Shown in pieces: positions 1-15,579 of a DNA stretch of 64,000 nt. How positions within the stretch are numbered: position 1 is the stretch's first letter; every line of letters starts with the position of its first letter. The notes under the pieces are model-generated. The model saw only the letters and a list, made by a program, of their open reading frames with translations. It did no database searches and was not told where the DNA came from. The translations under genes were made by a program, and so were the position numbers. This stretch comes from WHSW01 sp963781265 (lineage in GTDB: Bacteria; Actinomycetota; Thermoleophilia; Solirubrobacterales; 70-9), in contig CAWAFH010000013.1 in NCBI GenBank assembly GCA_963781265.1, forward strand, positions 56,719 through 120,718. Direction: 5' to 3'.

Positions 1-1120
1 CCAGGAACCACCAGCCGGCCTCGCGCATCCCCTCGACCAGCACGCCGGCGTCCCACTCGGCCGAGAGCCCGGGCAGGTAGCCGAGCTCGCGCATCCCCTC
101 GACCAGCGCCGGCCCGTCGGAGTCGCGGATGGCGGCGAACACGCGGCCCTCCTGGCGCAGGTAGGTGCGCGGCAGCTCGCGCAGCATGCCGAAGTCGAAG
201 AACGAGACGCGATCGTCCTCGCGCAGCAGGTAGTTGCCCGGGTGCGGGTCGCCGAGCGCGACGTCGAGCTCGGCCGCGTTGGCGTAGAAGAAGCGGTAGA
301 TGATCTCCGCGTAGCGGTCGCGGACCGGCTCGGGCCGCTCCGCGACCTGGTCGAAGCCGATCCCGTCGACCCACTCGGTGACCAGCACCCGCCGGCGGCT
401 GAGCGAGGTGTCGACCCCCGGGACGTGGATGAACGGGTGGCGGCGCCAAAAGCGCGCGATGCGGCGGTGGTTCCCGGCCTCGAGCTCGTAATCACACTCC
501 TCGATCACGCGCTGGGCGAGCTCGGCGAGCACGTCCTTGATCTCGAGCCCCGGCATCAGCCGCTTCAGGACCGGCGAGAGCATCCGCAGGTTGCGCATGT
601 CGGACTCGACCGCCTCGGCGATCCCCGGGTACTGGACCTTGACCGCGACCTCGGCGCCGTCCTTGCTGCGCCCGCGGTGGACCTGGCCGATGCTGGCCGC
701 GGCGGCCGGGATCGGGTCGATCTCGGCCAGGACCCGCTCGGGGTCGGAGCCCCACTCGTCGGCCAGCACCTCGCGCATCTGCTTCCAGTCGACCGCCGGG
801 ACGTTGTCGCGCAGCGAGGCGAGCCGCTGCTGGAGGTACTCGGCCTGGTCCGGGTCGAGGCCCGGGAACTCGATCGTCGAGAGCACCTGGCCGGCCTTCA
901 TCGCGGCGCCGCGCATCACCGAGAGCTGATCGACGAGCGAGTCGATCGTCGCCACCACCCGGTCGCCGCGCCGGCGCTTTCGGTCCTCGTCCGAGCCGCG
1001 GTCGAGGCGGTCGCCGGCCCAGCGCGCCGCGCCCCCGGCGGCCACGCGGCCGAGCATCGCGGTGCGGGCGACGCGGCCCTTGGTGGGCCCCTTGCCGCTC
1101 GGATCGTCTTGATCGGCCAT
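1..1120 (-). CDS. ABC1/UbiB-family atypical kinase (3' end outside window)
   Basis: The reading frame runs from ATG at 1120 to the window edge without a stop, giving 373 residues of a longer protein. Family motifs are visible in order: KAGQ near residue 75 (the KxGQ ATP-pocket lid typical of ABC1/ADCK/UbiB proteins), AASIGQVHRG, VAVKVQYPG (the Lys), a long middle helix with ECDYELEAGN, then DPHPGNYLL and DFG for the catalytic and metal-binding loops. Family members act as atypical kinases or ATPases linked to isoprenoid quinone and membrane-lipid metabolism; the substrate here is unknown. Start chosen because the N-terminus lies just after a short non-coding gap. The missing C-terminus is a window effect, not a truncation. 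Confidence 0.9.
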   Translation of the reverse strand, partial: MADQDDPSGKGPTKGRVARTAMLGRVAAGGAARWAGDRLDRGSDEDRKRRRGDRVVATIDSLVDQLSVMRGAAMKAGQVLSTIEFPGLDPDQAEYLQQRLASLRDNVPAVDWKQMREVLADEWGSDPERVLAEIDPIPAAAASIGQVHRGRSKDGAEVAVKVQYPGIAEAVESDMRNLRMLSPVLKRLMPGLEIKDVLAELAQRVIEECDYELEAGNHRRIARFWRRHPFIHVPGVDTSLSRRRVLVTEWVDGIGFDQVAERPEPVRDRYAEIIYRFFYANAAELDVALGDPHPGNYLLREDDRVSFFDFGMLRELPRTYLRQEGRVFAAIRDSDGPALVEGMRELGYLPGLSAEWDAGVLVEGMREAGWWFL

Positions 1121-1161
1121 CACCAGTGACGGTACCGGGCGCGTTGGCGCCGCCCGGCAGC

Positions 1162-1228
1162 CGCCGCCACCCCTCGCCGACTTTCATCCAGACCACCCTG
1201 GAGGTGGTTGAGATGAAACTCGGCGGCC
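1162..1228. repeat. palindromic repeat, copy A (about 65 bp)
   Basis: An imperfect hairpin with arms of about 23 bases closes around CTGGA: the left arm contains CGACTTTCATCC and ACCACC, the right arm GGTGGTTGAGATGAAACTCG. The reverse complement of positions 3862-3925 matches it at about 80 percent, including flanking CGCCACCCC. It lies between the divergent ABC1 and NERD genes. Both strands can be read through without stops in one frame (FIQTT.EVVE.K on +), like the second copy. Confidence 0.75.
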
Positions 1229-1301
1229 GGGTGCCCTGGCGATCGCGGCGCTCGCCCGGGCGGCCGGTGGACGATTCGGTGGGGCGCTTAACGTTTCGCG
1301 C

Positions 1302-1904
1302 ATGAATGCCGACAGGGGTGAGGTGGAAAGCGAATCGCTGCCGCGTCTCGGGTCGGCGCCGAGCTATGAGGCCGGCTCGCGCGACGACGCAGCCGCGCCC
1401 GCCGAGCACGCGCTCGGGCGCCAGCTCGACGCCGCCGGCCTCGAGCGGGTGGAGCGCCGGATCGTCAAGCACCTGCGGGGCGCCGGCGCGCTCGTCGTCC
1501 ACGACCTCGCGGTCCCGGCGACGGCGACCTCGATCGACCTCCTCTGCATCGCGCCCACCGGGATCACCGCGATCGACGTCGAGCGCGACCGCGACGGCCA
1601 CGGGCGCGCGGAACTGGTCGACCGGGTGCTGCGCGAGGCCGAGATCGTCACCGCGATCCTGACCGAGGTCGGGATCGGCTCCGAGCAGATCCGCGGCGTG
1701 ATCTGTCGCCCGAGGCGCGGCCTGGAGCTGCCCAGCCGCGGCGGCTCGATCACGGTCGGCGACGAGCGCGCGGTGGCGCGGGTCGCGCGCCGCTCCGTGA
1801 GCGGAAAGCGGCTCGACGCGCAGCTCGCGCTCGCCGTGGTCCGCAACCACCTGGGGCGCGAGGGCCAGCGCTCGCACCGCCTGAGCCGTCCCGACGGCTT
1901 CTAG
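1302..1904 (+). CDS. NERD-domain (nuclease-related) protein
   Basis: 200 residues, ATG start. The N-terminal 45 residues are low-complexity and acidic. The following segment GALVVHDLAVP...SIDLLCIAPTGITAIDVE (about residues 63-96) has the shape of a NERD domain: a strand, then an Asp before a hydrophobic strand, PTG, and an acidic IDVE end equivalent to the (E/D)xK core. The usual catalytic Lys after the last acid is replaced by Glu-Arg (DVERDRD), so activity is doubtful. No transmembrane segment. Family role is DNA processing by homology; the job here is unknown. It is followed by a promoter and the next gene on the same strand. Confidence 0.6.
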   Translation: MNADRGEVESESLPRLGSAPSYEAGSRDDAAAPAEHALGRQLDAAGLERVERRIVKHLRGAGALVVHDLAVPATATSIDLLCIAPTGITAIDVERDRDGHGRAELVDRVLREAEIVTAILTEVGIGSEQIRGVICRPRRGLELPSRGGSITVGDERAVARVARRSVSGKRLDAQLALAVVRNHLGREGQRSHRLSRPDGF

Positions 1905-1921
1905 GCGCGTTTTCGTAACAC

Positions 1922-1950
1922 TTGTTACTAGCGGCCCGGTTTGCTACCTT
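1922..1950 (+). promoter_or_regulatory. candidate promoter for the zinc-ribbon gene
   Basis: TTGTTA at 1922-1927 and TACCTT at 1945-1950 are separated by 17 bases. A GCTACC block also occurs upstream of the DEAD-box helicase (about 6342), which shares the downstream leader with this gene. No transcript data are available. Confidence 0.4.
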
Positions 1951-1995
1951 TATTGGTCCCCTGGGTCGCGTAGGGGCGGCCCCCGAGTCAGTTCC

Positions 1996-2050
1996 CGTGC
2001 GCCAGTGAGTGCTGTCCGGGTCCTCGGATCTTCTCAACACTCACAAGGAG
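1996..2050 (+). promoter_or_regulatory. structured 5' leader, copy 1
   Basis: GTGAGTG at 2005-2011 can pair perfectly with CACTCAC at 2038-2044, which abuts the AAGGAG ribosome site at 2045-2050. The loop holds GTCCGGGTC and GGAT. The same arrangement and about 75 percent sequence identity are seen at 6396-6453 upstream of the DEAD-box helicase, and both genes start ATG TCT TC. This suggests a common post-transcriptional control element that covers the ribosome site. Confidence 0.55.
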
Positions 2051-2055
2051 TACAG

Positions 2056-2451
2056 ATGTCTTCTGCCGCCGACACCGGCACTCATCCTCGGATCAACAAG
2101 ACGACTCGCACCCGTGGTAGCTCGACCGAGTTCCACTGCGCGCGTTGTGGCGTGATCAGCCGCCAGATGCCTGGCCATGAGCGCAAGGGCCCGCCCGCCG
2201 GCTGGGTCAAGAAGGGCGGCAAGACGTACTGCCTGTCCTGCCGCCGGGCGCTGGCGACCGAGGAGGCCGATGCGGCGGCGCCGAACACGGCGACGCTCGA
2301 GGAGCGGGCGAAGATCCGCACCACTGCGCTGATCGAGTTCGAGATCGATCGCGATCCCGACCGTCCCAACGGAGAGATCGCCAAGGTCGTGCGCTGCTCG
2401 GTGCCCGCGGTGCTGAAGGCGCGCAAGCGACTCGAGGCCGAGGCCAAGTAG
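2056..2451 (+). CDS. small zinc-ribbon protein with C-terminal HTH-like segment
   Basis: 131 residues, starting at the ATG six bases after a perfect AAGGAG site; the reading frame is open further upstream but that part is leader. Two cysteine pairs, CARC near residue 28 and CLSC near residue 60, form a probable zinc ribbon. The second half (RTTALIEFEIDRDPDRPNGE then IAKVVRCSVPAVLKARKRL) looks like a short helix-turn-helix. A nucleic-acid-binding regulator is likely; I do not recognise a named family. TAG is 4 bases before the next start, so it is probably co-transcribed with the hydrolase. It shares its leader with the DEAD-box helicase at 6464, hinting at joint control, perhaps cold or stress related. 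Confidence 0.7.
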   Translation: MSSAADTGTHPRINKTTRTRGSSTEFHCARCGVISRQMPGHERKGPPAGWVKKGGKTYCLSCRRALATEEADAAAPNTATLEERAKIRTTALIEFEIDRDPDRPNGEIAKVVRCSVPAVLKARKRLEAEAK

Positions 2452-3861
2452 CCCCGTGAGGGCGCGGGCGCGTGTCCTCGGGGCGTGCGCCTCGGCGGCG
2501 CTGGTTGCCTGCGCGCTCGCGGCCCCCGGCTCGGCAGCCGTCAAGGAGCGGGTGACGACCGTCGCGACCCCGCCGGCCGCCGGCCCCCCGCAGTACAACC
2601 AGGTCACCGTCCACGAGTTCGGCCCCAAGCAGGCCGATCACGTGCTCGTCCTGATGCCCGGGACCTCTGGCGGCGCCGGCGACTTCACGCTGGATGGCCG
2701 TTGGCTCGCCCGCAACGTCCCGAACCTGCAGGTCTGGGCCATCGACCGGCGCGAGAACGCGCTCGAGGACACGGCGATGTTCGAGGAGGGACTCGCGGGG
2801 ACGAAGTCGCCCCAGGAGGTATTCGACTACTACCTCGGCTGGCTCAACGGCGCGACGCCGCCCGACCACTACGACTTCCTCGACACCCCGCAGTTCGGGT
2901 TCGCCCGCGAGTGGGGGATGGAGGTGGCGCTCGACGACGCCCGCGCGGTGGTCAAGCGCGCCCGCAAGCAGGGCCACGACGTGATCCTCGGCGGGCACTC
3001 GGTCGGGGCCTCGCTGGCGATCTCGTACGCCGCCTGGGACTTCCACGGCCGCCCCGGCTACAAGGACCTCGAGGGGACGGTGCTGATCGACGGCGGCCTG
3101 CTCGGCAGCTTCGACCCGTACAACCTCGCGCAGGCCCAGGAGCAGGTCGCGCTGCTCGCCGACCAGAGCCCGTTCATCGACCTGCTCGGGATCGGCGTCC
3201 CCGAGGCGGCGGGGCTGTTCGCCGAGGTCGGCGGCCTGTTCGCGAAGCTGGCACCGACCGCGGACGGCGCGCTGCTGCAGAACTTCCCGCTGTTGCCGGC
3301 CGAGTTCAAGCCGAGCGTCCCGGCGACCAACCGGGCGATCCTCGGCTACGCGTTCGACAGCGACACCTCGCCCGACGACCTCAGCCTCCTGCACGTCCAC
3401 AGCGGCGCGCTCGACACCTCGGTCAGCCCGGCCGACTGGGACGACGGGGACAGCATCACGCCGGTGAGCCGGATCGCCGACACGTTCGCGCAGGAGCCCA
3501 CCAACGGGGTCGAGTGGTTCTTCCCGCGGAAGATCACGATCGACGCCAACGGCGCCGACCAGATGCGGATGAACGACGTCGCGCGGTTCTTGAAGCTGCG
3601 GCTGGAGCACACCCGCGACGTCGACCTGCCCTTCTACGTCTTCCAGACCGACGACACCGGCGGCGACGTGCTCAAGGGCGCGCGCAACTTCATCCGGCGG
3701 ACGAAGACGACCAAGAAGCAATCGACGCTCGTCAACCGCGAGGCCACGACCAGCCACCTGGACCCGCTGATCGCGAGCCCCGGGCGCAACGACTTCCTGA
3801 AGACGGTGAAGCCGTTCCTGGTCGACGCGTTCGGGGATCTCGAACTCCCGCGCCGAAACCC

Positions 3862-3925
3862 CGCGCCGAGATTCATCTCAACCACCGTGGAGGTGGTTGA
3901 GGTGAAAGTCGGCGGGGGGTGGCGG
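3862..3925. repeat. palindromic repeat, copy B, inside hydrolase C-terminus
   Basis: ATTCATCTCAACCACC (3871-3886) pairs with GGTGGTTGAGGTGAAAGTC around a short GTGGA loop. In reverse orientation it matches copy A at 1162-1228. It is translated in frame by the upstream hydrolase. A palindromic element of about 65 bases that inserts in frame resembles the behaviour known for Rickettsia palindromic elements. Confidence 0.75.
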
Positions 3926-3965
3926 GCGGGTCGGCCTCGGCCGCGCGGCGGCTGCGGCGGCGCGG

Positions 3966-3981
3966 CCGCTGAGCCGCAGGC

Positions 3982-3988
<7 letters not shown>
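3966..3988 (-). terminator. hairpin across the glutamine synthetase stop codon
   Basis: CCGCTGAGCC and GGCTCAGCGG form a perfect 10-bp stem with a 3-base loop. The TGA stop of the minus-strand gene lies inside the arm. There is no T-run, so it may be a non-canonical terminator or mRNA 3'-end stabiliser. The asparaginase gene has the same arrangement at 32181-32210. Confidence 0.5.
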
Positions 3989-6135
<2,147 letters not shown>

Positions 6136-6395
6136 CGGTGTGTAAATCCTCCTACAGGGCGATGGTCCCGCGTCCGGGCGGGACCTGTGCATGGTCGGGT
6201 CTCAGAGTGAGCGTTGAGCCTAGGGGGAGGCCGGATCGCCCCCTCTGTCCGGAAGTCCAAATCTAGCCGCGATCGGTTCGCCCTGTTGTCAGGGGGCGAG
6301 CGCCCAGCGGCGGCCGTCGCGGGGGCGTTTCGCGAATCCCCTGCTACCGTAGACATTGTCGAGTGCCAATCGGGCGCTCGAGGAGTTCCGTTTCT

Positions 6396-6453
6396 TCCGT
6401 GCACTCGTGAGTGCGTCCGGGTCTCAGGATTCCCACCGCACATACATAAGGAG
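6396..6453 (+). promoter_or_regulatory. structured 5' leader, copy 2
   Basis: GTGAGTGCG at 6407-6415 can pair with CGCACATAC at 6437-6445 (one mismatch, one G-U), two bases before AAGGAG at 6448-6453. The sequence and layout match the leader at 1996-2050. A second, tighter hairpin GCACTC/GAGTGC is possible at 6401-6414, so the leader could switch between two folds. Confidence 0.55.
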
Positions 6454-6463
6454 TGCACCCAAT

Positions 6464-7684
6464 ATGTCTTCGTTCGCCGATCTCGGCGTCACGCGTCCTG
6501 TCACGGACGCGCTCACAAAGCGCGGGTTCACCGCGCCGTTCGCGGTCCAGGAGCTCGTCATCGGGGATGTCCTCGACGGCGCCGACGTGCTGGTCCAGTC
6601 ACCGACCGGATCGGGCAAGACGCTCGCCTTCGGCGTGCCGCTGGTCGAGTGCATCGAGCCCGACGACCTGCTGCCCGCCGCGCTGATCCTCGCGCCGACG
6701 CGCGAGCTCGCCCTTCAGATCGAGGAGGAGATCGCCCCGCTGGCCGCGGCGCGCAAGCTCCGCATCGCCGCCGTCTTCGGCGGCGTCGGGCTCGAGAAGC
6801 AGGCCCGCGACGCGGCCCGCGCCCACGTCATCGTCGCGACCCCCGGCCGGCTCGAGGACCTGCTCAACCGCCGCGCCTTCGAGCTCGACGAGGTGCGAAT
6901 CCTCGTCATCGACGAGGCCGACCGGATGCTCGACATGGGCTTTCGCCCGGCGGTCGACCGGATCGTCAACCGCACCCCCGGCGACCGCCAAACGCTGTTC
7001 TTCTCCGCCACCCTCGAGGCGGCGGCCGGCGAACTGGCCCATGCCTACACCAACGACCCGGCGCGCCACGTCCACGAGCCGGTCGAGGCCGATCGCGGCG
7101 AGGTCGCGCATCGCTTCATCCACCTCGACCAGGCCGGCAAGGTCGAGGCCCTGGTCGCCGAGCTGCGCGCCGCCGACAGCGGCCGCACCCTCGTCTTCGT
7201 CCGCACCAAGCACGGCGCCGACCGGCTGGTCAAGCGGCTCGCCAAGCAGCGCGTCGACGCGGTCGCGATGCATGGCAACAAGACCCAGAACCAGCGCAAC
7301 CGGGCGCTTGCCCGCTTCGCCTCCGGCGACGTCGCCACGCTGGTCGCGACCGATGTCGCCGCCCGCGGGATCGATGTCGACGACGTCACCCACGTGATCA
7401 ACTACGACGCCCCGGGCGACAGCGACGCCTACGTGCACCGGGTCGGGCGCACCGCTCGCGCCGGCCGCGACGGGACCGGGGTCACCTTCGTCAGCTCCGA
7501 GCAGGACGCCGAGATGCGCAAGATCGCTCGCGGCCTCGGGCTCGTGGACGAGTACGACCATGGCCGCCCGGCGCACGCGCAGCGCGCCCACAACGGCGGC
7601 TCGCCCGCGGCTCCGTCTAGGCGCTCTCGCGCAGGCGGCGGTCGATCGCGCGGGCGCAGCGGCGGCCCTCGGCGATCGCGCTGA
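6464..7684 (+). CDS. DEAD-box ATP-dependent RNA helicase
   Basis: 406 residues. It unwinds structured RNA in ribosome assembly, mRNA decay or cold adaptation. The motifs are complete: Q-motif region near residue 25, SPTGSGKT (I), PTREL (Ia), TPGR (Ib), IDEADRM (II, a DEAD box), FFSATL (III), then VFVRTKHGADRL (IV), ATDVAARGID (V) and HRVGRTARAG (VI). A basic Arg/Gly/Ser tail (SRRSRAGGGRSRGRSG) ends the protein, as in RhlE/CsdA-type helicases. Start chosen at ATG 6464 behind AAGGAG; upstream codons belong to the leader. The last 68 bases overlap the convergent gltD gene. Confidence 0.93.
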   Translation: MSSFADLGVTRPVTDALTKRGFTAPFAVQELVIGDVLDGADVLVQSPTGSGKTLAFGVPLVECIEPDDLLPAALILAPTRELALQIEEEIAPLAAARKLRIAAVFGGVGLEKQARDAARAHVIVATPGRLEDLLNRRAFELDEVRILVIDEADRMLDMGFRPAVDRIVNRTPGDRQTLFFSATLEAAAGELAHAYTNDPARHVHEPVEADRGEVAHRFIHLDQAGKVEALVAELRAADSGRTLVFVRTKHGADRLVKRLAKQRVDAVAMHGNKTQNQRNRALARFASGDVATLVATDVAARGIDVDDVTHVINYDAPGDSDAYVHRVGRTARAGRDGTGVTFVSSEQDAEMRKIARGLGLVDEYDHGRPAHAQRAHNGGSPAAPSRRSRAGGGRSRGRSGGPRRSR

Positions 7685-9049
7685 CGATCAGCGACTGACC
7701 GATCCGGGCATCGCCCGCGGCCCAGACGTCGGCGCGTGAGGTCTCGAAGGCCTTCGCGTCGACGTTCCCGCGGCGGTTGGTCTCGACCCCGAGCGCGCCC
7801 ACCACATCGTCGTGAGCGGGGTGGACGAAGCCGATCGCAATGAGGACCAGGTCGGCGGGCATCTCGAACTCGCTCCCGGCGACCGGCTCCAGGGCCCGCG
7901 AGGAGCTGCCGGTGACGCGGCGGCCGACCAGCTTCGTCACCCGGCCCTCGGCTCCCTCGAGCCCGATCACCTGGTGGCCGAAGCGGCGCTCGCCGCCCTC
8001 GTCCAGCGCGTAGGTGGTGAACGAGCGCTTCTGCGCCAGCGGCCACGGGGTGTCCGGGTAGCGGCCGTCGGACGGCACCTCCGGGTAGACGTCGAGCAGG
8101 GTGGCCGAGACCGCGCCCTCGCGGTTGGCGTTGGAGACGCAGTCCATCCCCGTGTCGCCGCCGCCGATCACGACGACGTGCTTGCCCTCGGCGCTGATCG
8201 CCTCGCCGGCGGCGGGCTCGGGTGCCGGGTTCCCGGCGGCCCGCGCGACCCAGCGGTTGCGCTGGTACAGGTAGTCCATCGCGAAGTGGACCCCGTCGAG
8301 CTCGCGCCCCGGGGCCTCGAAGTCGCGCTCGACCCGCGAGCCGATCGCCACCACGACCGCGTCGGCCGCCGCCGCCAGCTCCTCGGCGTCGACGTTGGCG
8401 CCGACGTGGGCGCCGTACTCGAACCTCACGCCCTCGGCTTCGAGCAGCTCGACCCGCCGGTCGATCATCCACTTCTCGAGCTTCGCGTCGGGGACGCCGA
8501 AGCGCATCAGCCCGCCCGGCGCCTCGTCGCGCTCGTAAACGGTCACCGCGTGGCCGACCTGGTTGAGCTCCGCGGCGGCGGCGAGGCCGGCGGGGCCGGA
8601 GCCGATCACCGCGACCGAGTGCCCGGTGCGCTGCGCGGGCGGACGGGGGACGATCCAGCCCTCCTCGAAGCCGCGATGGACGATCGCGTACTCGATCTGC
8701 TTGATCATCACCGGGTCGTCGTCGATCGCCAGCACGCATGCCGACTCGCACGGCGCGGGGCAGATCAGGCCCGTGAACTCGGGGAAGTTGTTGGTCGCGT
8801 GCAGCTGGTCGCAGGCCTCGCGCCAGTCGTCGCGGCGCACGAGGTCGTTCCAGTCGGGGATCAGGTTGCCCAGCGGGCACGCGGAGTTGCAGAACGGCAC
8901 CCCGCAGTCCATGCAGCGCGCCCCCTGGAGGCGCAGCTCGTCGGCGGGCAGGACGCCGAAGATCTCGCCGTAGTCCTTGACGCGCTCGGTCGGGTCGCGC
9001 TCGGGGTCCGGGACCCTGCGGATCTCCATGAACGCCCTTGGGTTGCGCG

Positions 9050-9053
<4 letters not shown>
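7617..9053 (-). CDS. gltD: glutamate synthase small subunit
   Basis: 478 residues. It supplies NADPH electrons to GltB through FAD and two 4Fe-4S clusters. The N-terminal cluster motif reads CMDCGVPFC.SACPLGN, followed by CPAPCESAC. The FAD-binding GSGPAGLAAA and the NADPH-binding GGGDTGMD motifs are present, with AAGDARIGQSLIVSAIAEGR near the end. GTG start overlaps the gltB stop by 4 bases (GTGA), so translation is coupled. Full length for the family. It converges on the DEAD-box helicase. Confidence 0.95.
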
Positions 9054-13720
<4,667 letters not shown>

Positions 13721-13773
13721 CCGCTCAAATTTAGGGCAGTGGGGGCCAGGATGGGCGGTGTCCGTCAGCGACT

Positions 13774-13801
13774 AGCAACCAGCAACCAGCAACTAGCAAC
13801 C
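13774..13801. repeat. 7-bp tandem repeat, four copies
   Basis: AGCAACC is repeated four times head to tail with one change (third copy AGCAACT), between the gltB start and the end of the coiled-coil gene. Function unknown. Confidence 0.8.
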
Positions 13802-13804
13802 AAT

Positions 13805-14165
13805 TCAGGGCCGCTCCAGCTGCTCCTCGCGCTCCGCGGCCTGCTCGTCGTGAAACGCCGCGGCCTCGCCGGCCGTGCGCACCTGCCGCTCGAGATCGGT
13901 GGCCTTCTCGGCGTGCTCGGTCGCGGCCGCGGCGTGCTCCTCGGCACGGACGGCGTGCTCCTCGGCCTGGCGGCGGTGGACGTCGGCCTCGCGGCCGCGC
14001 TCGCGCGCCCGAGAGACGTTGGCGTCGGCCTGGTCGCGGTGGGCGACGGCCTCCCCGGACAGCCGCTCCTGCTCGATCTCGCGCTCGACGGCGCGGTGGC
14101 GAAGCAGCGCGGCGAGCGCGGCGATGACGGACGATGACGATCACGATGATCAAGGCGGTTGACAT
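13805..14165 (-). pseudogene. membrane-anchored coiled-coil protein, frameshifted
   Basis: Translation from ATG 14165 begins MSTALIIVIVIV, the start of a membrane anchor, but then enters a frame with no sensible protein. Removing one base from GTCCGTC near 14130 restores IVIVVIAALAALLRHRAVER followed by a long heptad-rich coil (EQERLSGEAVAHRDQADANV, EEHAVRAEEHAAAATEHAEK) ending EQLERP at a TGA at 13805-13807. The repaired product would be about 119 residues: one transmembrane helix plus a cytoplasmic coiled coil. The shift lies in a low-complexity GATGAC/GATCAC run, so slippage or a sequencing error are equally possible. Function unknown. Confidence 0.65.
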
Positions 14166-14221
14166 GGGGCTGCGTTACCCGCTCAGGCCCCTCTCAACCC
14201 GAACGGACCGTGGACGAACGG

Positions 14222-14911
14222 CTATTCGCGCAGGTCGGAGTCGGCGACCTCGCGGCCGCCGGGATCGAGCAGGCGCACCTCGGCGAGCTGGTCGTAGTCG
14301 ACCGGGGTCGCGCCGCCGATGCTGCCGCGGCCGCCGGCGACCACGAGGGGGCGCAGCGGCAGCTTGCGCCCCTCGCGGGTGACGAGCTGCAGCTGGTAGC
14401 GGCCGCCCGGGACACCGTCGTAGACGACCGCGAGCACCCACGAGGTCCGGCCCTGGTAGCCGTAGACGTAGCCGACCGGCCGCCCGCCGGGAAGCTCGAT
14501 CGGGGCCGCGTCGAAGTACTGGCCGTCGGCGACGGCGAGCGTGGCGCGATAGGAGTCGGCGAGATCGCGGTCGTTGCCGAGCGCGAACCAGACCGCGGCG
14601 GCGGCGCAGGCGGCGGCGGCGACCGCGGCGCCCAGCGGCAGCGCCCAGCGGCGCCGTCGGCGTCGCTGTGGCTGTTGCGCCGGACCGTGGATCGCCTCGG
14701 TCACCCGCGCCTCGAAGCCGCTCGGCGGCTCGATCGAGGGCGCGACCATGAGCAGCTCGTCGGCCAGCGACGAGAGCCGCTCGATCCGAGCCCGGCACTC
14801 CGGGCAGTCGGCGAGGTGGTCGAGCGCCCAGGCTCGGTCCTCGCCGTCGGCGATCCCGAGCGCCACCTCGGCACCGAGCTCGCGCAGGCGGTCGCAGTCG
14901 GCGGGGCTCAT
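14222..14911 (-). CDS. anti-sigma factor with zinc-finger (zf-HC2) domain
   Basis: 229 residues. The N-terminal ASD-like domain carries HLADCPEC (about residues 30-37), the His-x3-Cys-x2-Cys zinc motif of ZAS anti-sigma factors. A single membrane helix (WALPLGAAVAAAACAAAAVW) follows near residues 80-103. The extracytoplasmic C-terminal domain of about 120 residues (YQGRTSWVLAVVYDGVPG) resembles the anti-sigma-K domain. ATG overlaps the sigma-factor stop as ATGA, so the two are co-translated. It should hold the sigma factor at the membrane until an outside signal arrives, possibly redox or copper linked given the divergent cupredoxin. Confidence 0.88.
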   Translation of the reverse strand: MSPADCDRLRELGAEVALGIADGEDRAWALDHLADCPECRARIERLSSLADELLMVAPSIEPPSGFEARVTEAIHGPAQQPQRRRRRRWALPLGAAVAAAACAAAAVWFALGNDRDLADSYRATLAVADGQYFDAAPIELPGGRPVGYVYGYQGRTSWVLAVVYDGVPGGRYQLQLVTREGRKLPLRPLVVAGGRGSIGGATPVDYDQLAEVRLLDPGGREVADSDLRE

Positions 14912-15459
14912 CGAGCTTCCTCCTGCGTCGCGGCCAGCTTCTGGACGGCGGTCCTGATCCGCGTCTTGGCGGTCCCGACCGGGATCTGCTCGAGCTCGCC
15001 GATCTCGCGGGCCGTGTAGCCGTACAGCGTCGCCAGCAGCAGCGCGCGCCGTTGCTCGCCGGGCAGCTCGCCGAGCGCCTCGCGCAGCTCGCCGGGATCG
15101 TCGCCCGCGCCGGGGGCGGCGGGCGAGGTCACCCAGAGCGCGGTCTCGGTCTCGCGGATCGAGTCGGGGTCGAGCGGCTCCGTGCGCTTCGCGCGCAGGT
15201 GGTCGATCGCCAGGTTGCGGGTGATCGCCAGCAGCCACGTCGTGACCCGGCCGCGGCGGGCGTCGTAGGCGCCGGAGTGCCGCCAGGCCCTGGTGAACGC
15301 CTCCTGGGCGAGCTCCTCGGCGACGGCGCGGTCGCCGACCATCGTGACCGCGAGCCCGAAGACGCGCGCCTGAAAGCGCCGCACGAAGGCGGTCGTCGCG
15401 TCGGCGTCGCCGGCGGCGAGGCCGGCGACCAGGGCTTCATCGGAAGGCGAGCTGATCAC
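14908..15459 (-). CDS. ECF sigma factor (SigK-like)
   Basis: 183 residues. Region 2 reads FVRRFQARVFGLAVTMVGDR then AEELAQEAFTRAWRHSGAYD and WLLAITRNLAIDHLR (about residues 27-90). Region 4 reads LGELPGEQRRALLLATLYGY then TAREIGELEQIPVGTAKTRI (about residues 130-172), a classic helix-turn-helix for the -35 element. It lies first in a two-gene operon with its anti-sigma factor and is divergent from the cupredoxin gene, which is a plausible target. Confidence 0.92.
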   Translation of the reverse strand: MISSPSDEALVAGLAAGDADATTAFVRRFQARVFGLAVTMVGDRAVAEELAQEAFTRAWRHSGAYDARRGRVTTWLLAITRNLAIDHLRAKRTEPLDPDSIRETETALWVTSPAAPGAGDDPGELREALGELPGEQRRALLLATLYGYTAREIGELEQIPVGTAKTRIRTAVQKLAATQEEAR

Positions 15460-15489
15460 GCTTCAGGTTCTACGGGCGCCGGTCGCAAA

Positions 15490-15513
15490 GGGATTGCGGG
15501 CCGATCCAATCCC
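15490..15513. promoter_or_regulatory. inverted repeat in sigma/cupredoxin intergenic region
   Basis: GGGATTG at 15490-15496 and CAATCCC at 15507-15513 face each other across 10 bases, centred in the 120-base gap between the divergent sigma operon and the cupredoxin gene. It may be an operator or overlap ECF-type promoters; nothing else in the gap is recognisable. Confidence 0.35.
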
Positions 15514-15579
15514 CCGGCGCCTCTCGCCCGTAAGTCAAGTCGAAGGGAATTCCCAAGACCGATCCTGTGGAGGTTATCC

